Part shown: piece by piece, positions 1-6,101 of the stretch
Layout of the letters: each line of letters opens with the position of its first letter
How positions within the stretch are numbered: the stretch's first letter is position 1
NCBI GenBank assembly: GCA_937901435.1
Contig: CALGTJ010000061.1
Span: forward strand, 1 to 6,316
Length of the DNA: 6,316 nt
Direction of reading: 5' to 3'
DNA from: an uncultured Rhodobacter sp.
Lineage (GTDB): Bacteria; Pseudomonadota; Alphaproteobacteria; Rhodobacterales; Rhodobacteraceae
Program-made: the position numbers and the translations under genes
Notes under the pieces: generated by a model
The model's database searches: none
Told to the model about the DNA's origin: nothing
Seen by the model: the letters and a program-made list of their open reading frames with translations, nothing else

Positions 1-14
1 TGGTTCATGGCGCA

Positions 15-38
15 GACCCTGCCGGATGGCAATGGGTC
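15..38 (-). terminator. Candidate 3' hairpin after the sugar cassette
   Basis: Read on the minus strand, GACCC (38-34) pairs with GGGTC (19-15) and TGCC (31-28) pairs with GGCA (23-20). The loop is four bases and there is a two-base AT bulge on the 5' side, giving nine base pairs. It lies about 33 nt after the stop of the aldo-keto reductase. No T tract follows on either strand, so it is not a textbook intrinsic terminator. It could be a 3'-end stability hairpin, a Rho-dependent terminator element, or a chance structure inside the start of a next gene beyond the left edge. Confidence 0.3.
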
Positions 39-71
39 CGTCAATCACGCAAGCGATCTATCTGGCCGGGA

Positions 72-1109
72 TTATTGCGCGCCCGCGCCTTCCGAAGACT
101 TGGCCCACAGGTTAATGGCCTCGTCTACGGCATAGGTATCGATCTCTGTCAGTTCCGCCTCGGTGAAGTCCAGATTGTCCACGGCCCCGGCACATTCCAC
201 GATCTGATCGGGCTTTGACGCGCCGATCAGGGCAGTGGTGATACCCTCGTTGCGCAGGACCCAAGCGATGGCCATCTGTGCAAGGCTTTGCCCGCGGTTC
301 TGGGCGATCTCATCCAGCGCCTTGATCCGGTCCAGCACCTCGTCAGAGATTTTATCGGGGTTCAGGGATTTGCCTTGTGCCGCGCGGCTTTGTTCCGGGA
401 TGCCGCCCAGATATTTGCGGGTCAGCATACCCTGAGCGAGCGGTGTAAAGGCGATAGAGCCGACGCCAAGCTCTGCGAGCGTGTCCTTCAGCCCGTCTTT
501 TTCGACCCAGCGGTTGAACATATTGTAGCTGGGCTGGTGGATCAGGCAGGGGGTGCCAAGATCCTTGAGGATTGCCACAGCCTCGCGCGTGCGCTGGGTG
601 TTATAGGACGAAATCCCGGCATAAAGCGCACGGCCAGAGCGCACGATACGGTCCAGCGCGCCCATGGTCTCTTCCAAAGGCGTGTCGGGATCAAAGCGGT
701 GCGAATAGAAGATATCGACATAATCCAGCCCCATCCGTTTCAACGAGGCATCACAAGAGGCCAGCATGTACTTGCGGCTGCCCCATTCGCCGTAGGGGCC
801 GTCATACATCCTGTAGCCCGCCTTGGACGAGATGATCATCTCGTCGCGCAGACCTGCGAAATCTGTCGCGAGGATTTCGCCAAACGCCTCTTCGGCACTG
901 CCCGGAGGCGGGCCATAGTTATTGGCCAGATCGAAATGGGTGATGCCAAGGTCAAAGGCCGTGCGACACATCTCGCGCTTGATCGAATGCGGGGTGTCGC
1001 CGCCAAAGTTGTGCCACAGTCCCAGCGAGATGGCGGGCAATTTCAGGCCAGACGCCCCGCAGCGGCGGTAAGTCATCGTCTCGTAACGTTCGGGGGCTGG
1101 GCGGTACAT
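72..1109 (-). CDS. mgrA: YghZ/AKR14-type aldo-keto reductase (L-glyceraldehyde 3-phosphate reductase family)
   Basis: A complete 345-residue NADPH-dependent aldo-keto reductase, probably cytosolic. It resembles E. coli YghZ (Gpr, 346 residues) along its length, including the N-terminal ANPERY-like segment (PAPERY, residues 4-9), CGASGLKLP near 17-25, and LANNYGPPPGSAEE at 61-74. The extension supports the first ATG over the internal Met12. The catalytic tetrad is visible as D60, Y65, K96 and H137 (in FYSHR). The late NADPH-binding signature is IGASKPDQI (295-303). YghZ reduces L-glyceraldehyde 3-phosphate and methylglyoxal. Here, as the last gene of a sugar cassette, the real substrate may instead be a keto- or aldo-sugar from the two upstream enzymes; that is inference. 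It starts 11 nt after the Gfo/Idh/MocA gene with AAGGA as Shine-Dalgarno, so the two are almost certainly co-transcribed. The family call is secure; the substrate is not. Confidence 0.93.
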   Translation of the reverse strand: MYRPAPERYETMTYRRCGASGLKLPAISLGLWHNFGGDTPHSIKREMCRTAFDLGITHFDLANNYGPPPGSAEEAFGEILATDFAGLRDEMIISSKAGYRMYDGPYGEWGSRKYMLASCDASLKRMGLDYVDIFYSHRFDPDTPLEETMGALDRIVRSGRALYAGISSYNTQRTREAVAILKDLGTPCLIHQPSYNMFNRWVEKDGLKDTLAELGVGSIAFTPLAQGMLTRKYLGGIPEQSRAAQGKSLNPDKISDEVLDRIKALDEIAQNRGQSLAQMAIAWVLRNEGITTALIGASKPDQIVECAGAVDNLDFTEAELTEIDTYAVDEAINLWAKSSEGAGAQ

Positions 1110-1123
1110 GGGTGTTTTCCTTA
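1110..1123 (-). promoter_or_regulatory. Shine-Dalgarno overlapping the upstream stop codon
   Basis: The oxidoreductase stop TAA is followed directly by GGA (TAAGGA), about eight bases before the ATG of the aldo-keto reductase. It has the same layout and the same 11-nt gap as the junction upstream, and supports the start at 1109 over the internal Met12. Confidence 0.7.
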
Positions 1124-2242
1124 TGTCATCAGATCCGCGGCGGCATCCGGGCCAAGAGCGTCGGGGCGCGCGCAGGTGGTGGTGAGGTCGACAAAGCTGC
1201 CAGTTTCACCGGATGCAAGAATTGACGTCATAACATCCACCGCATGGATCGCAAGGTCCAGCGAGCAGCGATGCGGGCGGCCCTGCACGATGCCCTGCGC
1301 CATATCGGCCAGTCCGGCGGTGCGGTAATTGGCACGGTTCAACTCTTCGTTGGGCACGCCAAAGGGGTGCTGCCATGGCGCGACCCGTTCGATCATGCCG
1401 TTTTCGCCCCCCCGTTCCAGATCGCCGCCAAAGAAGTTCGGATCGGGCAGAAACAATGTGCCTTTTGTGCCGTAGAGTTCCATATGCCCGTGACGATGCG
1501 CCCAGATATCCCAACTGGCAGAGAGGGTGATCGTCGCGCCATTGGCAAAGGACAAAAGGGCGTGGATGTTGGTCGGCGTTTCCACCGGGATCACCTCGCC
1601 GTAACGTGGCTGCGAGGTGATGGTGCGGGTGGGCGTCGCGCTGGTGGTCAGTGCCGCAACGCGGGTCACAGGCCCCAGCAATTGCAGCAGGTTGGTCACA
1701 TAATAAGGGCCAACATCCAGAACCGGGCCTGCACCGGGCTGAAAAAAGAAATCCGGGTTCGGGTGCCAGTCTTCCATGCCGTGGCTCATCACGTGGCAGG
1801 TGCCCGCGATCACCTCGCCGATCTCGCCTGTATCGATCATCTGGCGGGCTTGCTGCGGGGTGCCGCCAAGGAACGTGTCGGGCGCCGCGCCGACGCGCAG
1901 CCCTTTGGCCTGCGCCAGCGCGCGCAGATCCTCGCCCTCTGGCAAGCTTAGCACCAATGGCTTTTCCGAATAGGCATGTTTGCCTGCCTCTAGAATGCTT
2001 TTGGTCACGGCGTAATGTGCTGCGGGGATCGTGAGATTAACAATGATATCAATGTCATCGGCGGCCAGAAGGTCATCAATGCTATAGGCATAAACGTCAA
2101 ATTCCGCGCCACGCGCCTGCGCCGCCTCTGGGGTGAGGTCGGCCACGCCGCGCACCTCGATATTGCGAAACAGGGGGGCGAGTTTCAGATAGGCGGTCGA
2201 GATATTGCCGCAACCGATAATGCCAACGCCAAGTGTGCTCAT
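1121..2242 (-). CDS. Gfo/Idh/MocA family NAD(P)-dependent oxidoreductase
   Basis: A complete 373-residue protein with the two-domain layout of the Gfo/Idh/MocA family. An N-terminal Rossmann fold (residues 1 to about 125) carries the dinucleotide motif GIIGCGNIS (7-15), the acidic residue D35 at the end of strand 2, and the family signature EKP (93-95), whose lysine is the usual catalytic residue. The C-terminal alpha/beta domain carries a GPVLDVGPYY motif (172-181), where many relatives have histidine in place of the tyrosine. This variant is found in one family branch, so it is not a sign of damage. Members oxidise or reduce a hydroxyl on sugars, inositols or sugar derivatives with NAD(P). 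The partner isomerase upstream and the aldo-keto reductase downstream point to sugar or polyol catabolism, with no identifiable substrate. It starts 11 nt after the isomerase stop, with a strong AAGGAG overlapping that TAA. Confidence 0.93.
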   Translation of the reverse strand: MSTLGVGIIGCGNISTAYLKLAPLFRNIEVRGVADLTPEAAQARGAEFDVYAYSIDDLLAADDIDIIVNLTIPAAHYAVTKSILEAGKHAYSEKPLVLSLPEGEDLRALAQAKGLRVGAAPDTFLGGTPQQARQMIDTGEIGEVIAGTCHVMSHGMEDWHPNPDFFFQPGAGPVLDVGPYYVTNLLQLLGPVTRVAALTTSATPTRTITSQPRYGEVIPVETPTNIHALLSFANGATITLSASWDIWAHRHGHMELYGTKGTLFLPDPNFFGGDLERGGENGMIERVAPWQHPFGVPNEELNRANYRTAGLADMAQGIVQGRPHRCSLDLAIHAVDVMTSILASGETGSFVDLTTTCARPDALGPDAAADLMT

Positions 2243-2256
2243 GAGTGTGCTCCTTA
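2243..2256 (-). promoter_or_regulatory. Shine-Dalgarno overlapping the upstream stop codon
   Basis: The isomerase TAA runs straight into GGAG, forming TAAGGAG, followed by seven bases and the ATG of the oxidoreductase. The Shine-Dalgarno shares bases with the stop codon, which suggests translational coupling of the two genes and confirms the start at 2242. Confidence 0.75.
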
Positions 2257-3006
2257 CATCGCTTGCATCGCAGAGATCGAGCGCGTGGCAAAGCGTTTGT
2301 GATCGTTGGGGTTGTCATGTTCGATCACGAAATAGGTGGTTGTCCCGGCCTTGAGGGCTGATATCAGCGCGGGCCAATCCATCGTGCCGTGGCCTACATC
2401 GGCCCAGCCGTCTTCGTCTATACAGGTGCCGGGGGCGGCGATGTCCTTGATATGGGCAGACAAAAGGCGGTCGCTATACCTTTTGATCCACGCCATCGGG
2501 TCTTGTCCGCCGCGCACGACCCATGCCACGTCCATTTCCAGCGCCAGATCGTCGCTGGCTTGCAGGATCAGATCAAGCGGGCGATCCGAACCGCCAAGGT
2601 CCACAAACTCAAAGTCGTGGTTGTGCCAACCGAACTTCAACCCCGCGTCCATGATCGGCTTGCCCGCCTCGGCCAGATCGCGCCCAAACTGCGCCCAGCC
2701 CGCCGCATCGGTCGGGCGCTCGTCTGGCATCAGGTGAGGGACGAAAATCGCCTTCAGCCCAAGGGTTTTGGCAACGGCAAGCGCCTGTTCCGGCGTGTCA
2801 CGCACCATGTCAAAGCCCATATGCCCGGTGGGCATGGTCAGGCCCGTCGCGTCCATCCCGGCCTTGAGATCGGCCAAAGCCGTGCCATCAAAGAGACCGC
2901 CGTAGCCCTCGACCTGCGCATAGCCCGCGTCGGCCACCATTTTCAACGTGTCGCCAACAGGCGGAAAGTTGCGAGAGCTGTAAAGCTGGTAGGAAAAATC
3001 GGTCAT
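2254..3006 (-). CDS. Xylose-isomerase-like TIM-barrel sugar (phosphate) isomerase/epimerase
   Basis: A complete 250-residue protein of the AP-endonuclease-2/xylose-isomerase-like TIM-barrel superfamily, whose members isomerise or epimerise keto-sugars and inositols with a divalent metal. Expected metal-site and active-site segments appear in order: VEGYGG (32-37), GWHNHDFEF (126-134), LEMDV with D159, SAHIKD with H185 (183-188), and VIEHD with E229 (227-231). These residues fit an active enzyme of the IolE/hydroxypyruvate-isomerase-like group, although the assignment of individual ligands is by family analogy. No signal peptide is seen at the N terminus (MTDFSYQLYSSR), so it should be cytosolic. 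It is the first gene of the sugar cassette. The start has AAAGAG seven bases upstream and follows a 124-nt spacer with a possible promoter. The fold is certain; the substrate is unknown. Confidence 0.9.
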   Translation of the reverse strand: MTDFSYQLYSSRNFPPVGDTLKMVADAGYAQVEGYGGLFDGTALADLKAGMDATGLTMPTGHMGFDMVRDTPEQALAVAKTLGLKAIFVPHLMPDERPTDAAGWAQFGRDLAEAGKPIMDAGLKFGWHNHDFEFVDLGGSDRPLDLILQASDDLALEMDVAWVVRGGQDPMAWIKRYSDRLLSAHIKDIAAPGTCIDEDGWADVGHGTMDWPALISALKAGTTTYFVIEHDNPNDHKRFATRSISAMQAM

Positions 3007-3044
3007 AGAATTGCTCTTTATCCGGGGCTGCGCTGTGGGCGTTT

Positions 3045-3069
3045 TGTATAGAGGGTTTGAGAGGCAAAC
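3045..3069 (-). promoter_or_regulatory. Possible promoter and operator of the sugar cassette
   Basis: On the minus strand a -10-like TATACA (3050-3045) lies about 38 nt before the isomerase ATG. Four bases upstream of it is an inverted repeat, GTTTG, five bases, CAAAC (3069-3055). No good -35 hexamer is found 16 to 18 bases from TATACA; the best-placed sequence is TCGCGT. A short palindrome between -10 and -35 is a usual place for a repressor operator, but five-base arms can arise by chance. Confidence 0.3.
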
Positions 3070-3077
3070 GCGAGGTT

Positions 3078-3101
3078 GGCGACTGTCCGACGACAGCCGC
3101 C
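3078..3101 (-). terminator. Strong hairpin downstream of ppk1
   Basis: Read on the minus strand, GGCGGCTGTC pairs with GACAGTCGCC across a GTCG loop. This is a ten-base-pair stem with a single G-T wobble. It starts 30 nt after the ppk1 stop and before the promoter region of the sugar cassette, which is where a transcription end is expected. No T run follows in either direction, so it would be a Rho-dependent or non-canonical terminator, or a 3'-end stabilising structure. Confidence 0.5.
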
Positions 3102-3113
3102 GATAAAGACCGT

Positions 3114-3126
3114 CAGGATTCTCCTG
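3114..3126 (-). other. Small hairpin just after the ppk1 stop
   Basis: On the minus strand CAGGA pairs with TCCTG across a GAA loop, five base pairs, four bases after the ppk1 TAG. It may stack with the larger hairpin further downstream to form the 3' end of the ppk1 message. The stem is short enough to be chance. Confidence 0.3.
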
Positions 3127-3130
3127 CTCT

Positions 3131-5305
3131 CTAGTCCGACGTATGGGTCAGTTCCGGCACATCCGATGCGCCCGCCGATCCGCGCCCGCTGAGAGAGGGG
3201 TTTTCCATAAAGAACCTGTGGCAATTGAACGGCTGTTCAATTCCCGAGATATCCGCGCGGGTAAAACTGCCATCGGGGGCCATCACCCAGCTTTGCGCCT
3301 GATCCTTCAGATTGGCGGCCATGATCTGACCGACGATCTGGGCCTTGACGGTGCCGTTCAGGATCTCGACAAGCGTTTCGACGCGCCGGTTCAGGTTGCG
3401 GTCCATCCAATCGGCGGACGACATATAAACCCGTGCCTTTTTCGACGGCAGGCCATAGCCGTTGCCAAAACACACGATGCGCGAGTGTTCCAGAAACCGC
3501 CCGACGATGGATTTGACCCGGATATTCTCGCTCAAGCCCTGAATACCGGGCCGTAACCCACAGATGCCCCGGATCACCAGATTGATCTTAACGCCCTTTT
3601 GCGAAGCCGCATAAAGCGCGTCGATCACGTCGGGTTCGACCAGCGAATTCATCTTGGCCCAGATCTCTCCACGCTTGCCCGCCTCGGCAAACGCGCCTTC
3701 AGCCTCGATCCGCTCCAACAAGGTGGATTTCAGGGTCAGGGGCGAGATTGACAGATTCTCCAGCCCGTCCGGAGGGGCATAGCCGCCCACATAATTAAAG
3801 ACCTTGGTGGCATCCCGCCCGAGGGCCGCATCGCATGTAAACAGCGACAGATCCGTATAAATCCGGGCCGTTATAGGGTGGTAATTGCCGGTCCCGTAAT
3901 GGGTGTAATTCACCAGCGTCTTACCTTCGCGCCGCACAACAGTGCTGATCTTGGCGTGGGTTTTGTAGTTGATAAAACCATAGACCACATGCGCGCCCGC
4001 CCGTTCCAGCTTGCGCGACTGGCGGATGTTGGCGGCCTCGTCAAACCGGGCCTTGAGTTCCACCAGCGCGGTCACCGATTTGCCATTCTCTGCGGCCTCG
4101 CAGAGGGCGTCCACGATGGGCGACTGGTTTGACGTGCGATAGAGCGTCTGTTTGATCGCCAGAACATTGGGATCATTTGCCGCCTGCTGCAAGAACCGCA
4201 CGACCATATCGAAGGTCTCGTAGGGGTGGTGCAGCAGCATGTCTTTTTTGCTGATCGCGGCAAACATATCGCCGTCGTGGTCCTGCACCCGTTCGGGCAC
4301 ACGCGGCGTGAACGACGGCCACAGCAGATCGGGGCGGTCATCAGAGACCAGTTCCTTTAGGTCAGACATGCCGATCAGCCCGTCCAGTTCGATCACGTCG
4401 ATCTCGTCGACATGCAACTCTGCCATGATGACGCGGCGCAGGGCTGCGGGGGCATTGGCGCTGAGTTTGAGGCGGATCACCTCGCCCCGGCGGCGGCGTT
4501 TCAGCGCGACCTCGAACTCGCGCACCAGATCCTCGGCCTCGTCCTCGACCTCCAGATCGCTGTCGCGCAGCACGCGAAAGGCGCAATTGCCGGTCAGTTT
4601 ATAGCCCGGAAACAGCGTGCCGATGTGCAGGAGCAGCAATTCTTCCAGCGGCAGATAGCGTTTGTGGGTCTCGTCATCCGGCAGGGGGATAAAGCGGTCG
4701 ATCTGGTTGGGGATGGGCAAAAGCGCCTGCAACAGGCGTTTGTCGGCACGCCGTTCCATTTGCAGGGCAAGGGCAAAGCCGGTGTTTGGAATGAACGGAA
4801 AAGGATGGGCTGGGTCGATGGCAAGCGGTGACAGAACCGGAAAGACGGCGTTCAGAAACACGTCGTTCAGATAGGTCTTGTCCTCTTTGCCAAGGCTGTC
4901 GCGGGTTTCCAGCCGCAGGCCCTGCGCGTCCATCTCGACGCGCAGCGTTTCCCAGACCCGTTGCTGGTGATCCATCAAACCGCGGGCATCATGGTCGATC
5001 ACCGCCAATTGTTCTGCCGGGGTCAGCCCGTCGACCGAGGGCGTTGTATTGCCCGCATGGGCCAGTTCGCGCAGGCCCGCGACACGGACAGAGTAGAATT
5101 CATCGAGGTTATCGGCAGAGATCGACAAAAAGCGCAGCCGTTCCAGCAAGGGCGTCTTGGGGTTGTCTGCCTCTTCTAGCACCCGCCAGTTGAAGCCCAG
5201 CCAGCTGAGTTCGCGGTTATAAAAACGTTTCGGACCGGCAAAATCGCCAGCGTCAAGAATTTCGGGCGCAGAGAACGGCGCCTCTAGAAAATTTGCATCG
5301 ATCAT
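3131..5305 (-). CDS. ppk1: Polyphosphate kinase 1
   Basis: A complete 724-residue PPK1, which reversibly transfers the ATP gamma-phosphate to a growing polyphosphate chain. The N-terminal domain begins with FYNRELSWLGFNWRVLEEA (28-46), followed by the head domain (about 140-320, with PLAIDPAHPFPF) and two phospholipase-D-like catalytic domains. The autophosphorylated histidine is H450 in YKTHAKIS (E. coli H435), and the second active-site histidine is H607 in FLEHSRIVCFGNG (E. coli H592). The Mg-binding arginines correspond to R390 (TLYR) and R420 (KARFDE). All keep a constant offset of 15 from E. coli, so the core is intact. A further ATG at 5419 is rejected because it would add 38 non-PPK residues overlapping hdaA. 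ATG 5305 lies just before conserved sequence. The tail after residue 700 (PSLSGRGSAGASDV) is low-complexity and probably disordered. It follows hdaA by 40 nt. No ppx follows. Confidence 0.97.
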   Translation of the reverse strand: MIDANFLEAPFSAPEILDAGDFAGPKRFYNRELSWLGFNWRVLEEADNPKTPLLERLRFLSISADNLDEFYSVRVAGLRELAHAGNTTPSVDGLTPAEQLAVIDHDARGLMDHQQRVWETLRVEMDAQGLRLETRDSLGKEDKTYLNDVFLNAVFPVLSPLAIDPAHPFPFIPNTGFALALQMERRADKRLLQALLPIPNQIDRFIPLPDDETHKRYLPLEELLLLHIGTLFPGYKLTGNCAFRVLRDSDLEVEDEAEDLVREFEVALKRRRRGEVIRLKLSANAPAALRRVIMAELHVDEIDVIELDGLIGMSDLKELVSDDRPDLLWPSFTPRVPERVQDHDGDMFAAISKKDMLLHHPYETFDMVVRFLQQAANDPNVLAIKQTLYRTSNQSPIVDALCEAAENGKSVTALVELKARFDEAANIRQSRKLERAGAHVVYGFINYKTHAKISTVVRREGKTLVNYTHYGTGNYHPITARIYTDLSLFTCDAALGRDATKVFNYVGGYAPPDGLENLSISPLTLKSTLLERIEAEGAFAEAGKRGEIWAKMNSLVEPDVIDALYAASQKGVKINLVIRGICGLRPGIQGLSENIRVKSIVGRFLEHSRIVCFGNGYGLPSKKARVYMSSADWMDRNLNRRVETLVEILNGTVKAQIVGQIMAANLKDQAQSWVMAPDGSFTRADISGIEQPFNCHRFFMENPSLSGRGSAGASDVPELTHTSD

Positions 5306-5339
5306 GCGTCCATTATCGCAACCTCTTGTAAATAAAGAG
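5302..5339 (-). promoter_or_regulatory. ppk1 translation-initiation region with a three-codon mini-ORF
   Basis: The only good Shine-Dalgarno (AGAGG, 5326-5322) is 16 bases from the ppk1 ATG at 5305, too far for best use, but eight bases from an ATG at 5313. That ATG opens a three-codon frame (Met-Asp-Ala) whose TGA overlaps the ppk1 start as ATGA. The AAGAG of the Shine-Dalgarno can also pair with CTCTT (5339-5335) across seven bases. A weak GGA lies three bases before ATG 5305. Reinitiation after the mini-ORF, or tethering by the distant Shine-Dalgarno, are both possible. Confidence 0.4.
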
Positions 5340-5345
5340 TGACAG

Positions 5346-6059
5346 TTATGACGCGGCCTGTCCCGGTTCGTCCTGCGCCTGTCCGTTCTGTTCCAATTCG
5401 TCCAGTATCTCGCCGGCAAGTGTCCGGTTCATCCGCCGCTTTTGGGTCAGGGCGGCGTGATCCAGTGCGGCGACCGCACGGCTGGCCCCAACGAAAGAGC
5501 GTTCCATTCGGCTAAGAAGATAAGACACCAGATCCGCCTCGACCGCCAGTTGTCGATCTGCAAAAAGTTTGATCAGGACGGCGGCCAGCAATTCGTCGTC
5601 CGGTGGCTGGATCGATACCATCGCGCTGCCCTGAATGCGGCTTTGCAGATCGGGCAGGGACAGTTCCCACCGGGCGGGCAGTTTTTGCGCGCTCAGCAGC
5701 AGGGCAGAGCCGTTGGATTGCGTCAGATTATGAAGGTGGAACAGGGCCTGTTCGGCCTCGGCGTTGCCCGCGATCTCATCGGCGTTTTCCACGACGACTG
5801 GACCGGCGGCAAGGGCCGCTATCTCGACCTCTGGCAAGGTCTTGGCCGCAATGATCCTTGCCCCTGTCATTGCAGCCCAGACATGAGCCAAATGGGTCTT
5901 GCCCGACCCCTCTGGCCCGATCAGCAACAGTTTGCCCTGTGGCCAGTCATGCCATGTCTGGATCGTGTCCACAGCCACGGCATTGCTGGGCGAGACAAAG
6001 AAATCGCCACGCCCCAAAGCCGTTTCAGAGGGCAAGTCAAAGGTCAGTTGTTGCGCCAT
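5346..6059 (-). CDS. hdaA: HdaA-like DnaA paralogue (regulatory inactivation of DnaA)
   Basis: A complete 237-residue AAA+ protein related to the DnaA ATPase domain, without the DnaA DNA-binding domain IV. QLTFDL (4-9) near the N terminus fits a beta-clamp binding motif, the hallmark of Hda. The Walker A motif is GPEGSGKT (48-55). The Walker B strand is VVVENADE (88-95), with glutamate where DnaA has aspartate. A sensor 1 strand lies at LLLSAQKLPARW (120-131), the arginine-finger segment is LPDLQSRI (135-142), and a sensor 2 helix is GASRAVAALD (191-200). In Caulobacter HdaA works with the clamp to stimulate ATP hydrolysis by DnaA and limit initiation; that role is inferred here. It lies between the AI-2E-family transporter (42-nt gap) and ppk1 (40-nt gap). 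AAGAG just upstream of the ATG is a modest Shine-Dalgarno. Confidence 0.92.
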   Translation of the reverse strand: MAQQLTFDLPSETALGRGDFFVSPSNAVAVDTIQTWHDWPQGKLLLIGPEGSGKTHLAHVWAAMTGARIIAAKTLPEVEIAALAAGPVVVENADEIAGNAEAEQALFHLHNLTQSNGSALLLSAQKLPARWELSLPDLQSRIQGSAMVSIQPPDDELLAAVLIKLFADRQLAVEADLVSYLLSRMERSFVGASRAVAALDHAALTQKRRMNRTLAGEILDELEQNGQAQDEPGQAAS

Positions 6060-6101
6060 TTCGGCTCTTTAGCGATCGGCGGGCAAGGGGACAAGCGTCG
6101 A

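Noticed and set aside
1..48. Possible start of a further minus-strand gene (GTG at 48, or ATG at 8)
   Set aside because: From GTG 48 the frame stays open to the edge (VIDGPIAIRQGLRHEP), but there is no Shine-Dalgarno and only 16 codons are visible, so it cannot be supported.
288..1328. A 346-codon open frame on the plus strand, opposite the aldo-keto reductase
   Set aside because: It is antisense to a gene with intact family motifs and its translation is rich in Arg, Ala and Gln without recognisable domains. GC-rich codon use on the real strand explains the open frame.
1244..1951. A 235-codon plus-strand open frame opposite the Gfo/Idh/MocA gene
   Set aside because: Shadow of a well-supported gene; no Shine-Dalgarno or family features.
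2389..3051. A 220-codon plus-strand open frame opposite the isomerase gene
   Set aside because: Shadow of a well-supported gene; it lacks recognisable motifs.
5312..5321. A DnaA-box-like TTATCGCAA on the plus strand between hdaA and ppk1
   Set aside because: It differs from the TTATNCACA consensus at several key bases and stands alone.
5306..5419. A longer ppk1 beginning at ATG 5419
   Set aside because: The 38 extra residues are basic, unlike PPK1, and mostly come from the out-of-frame end of hdaA. The conserved N terminus begins after ATG 5305.
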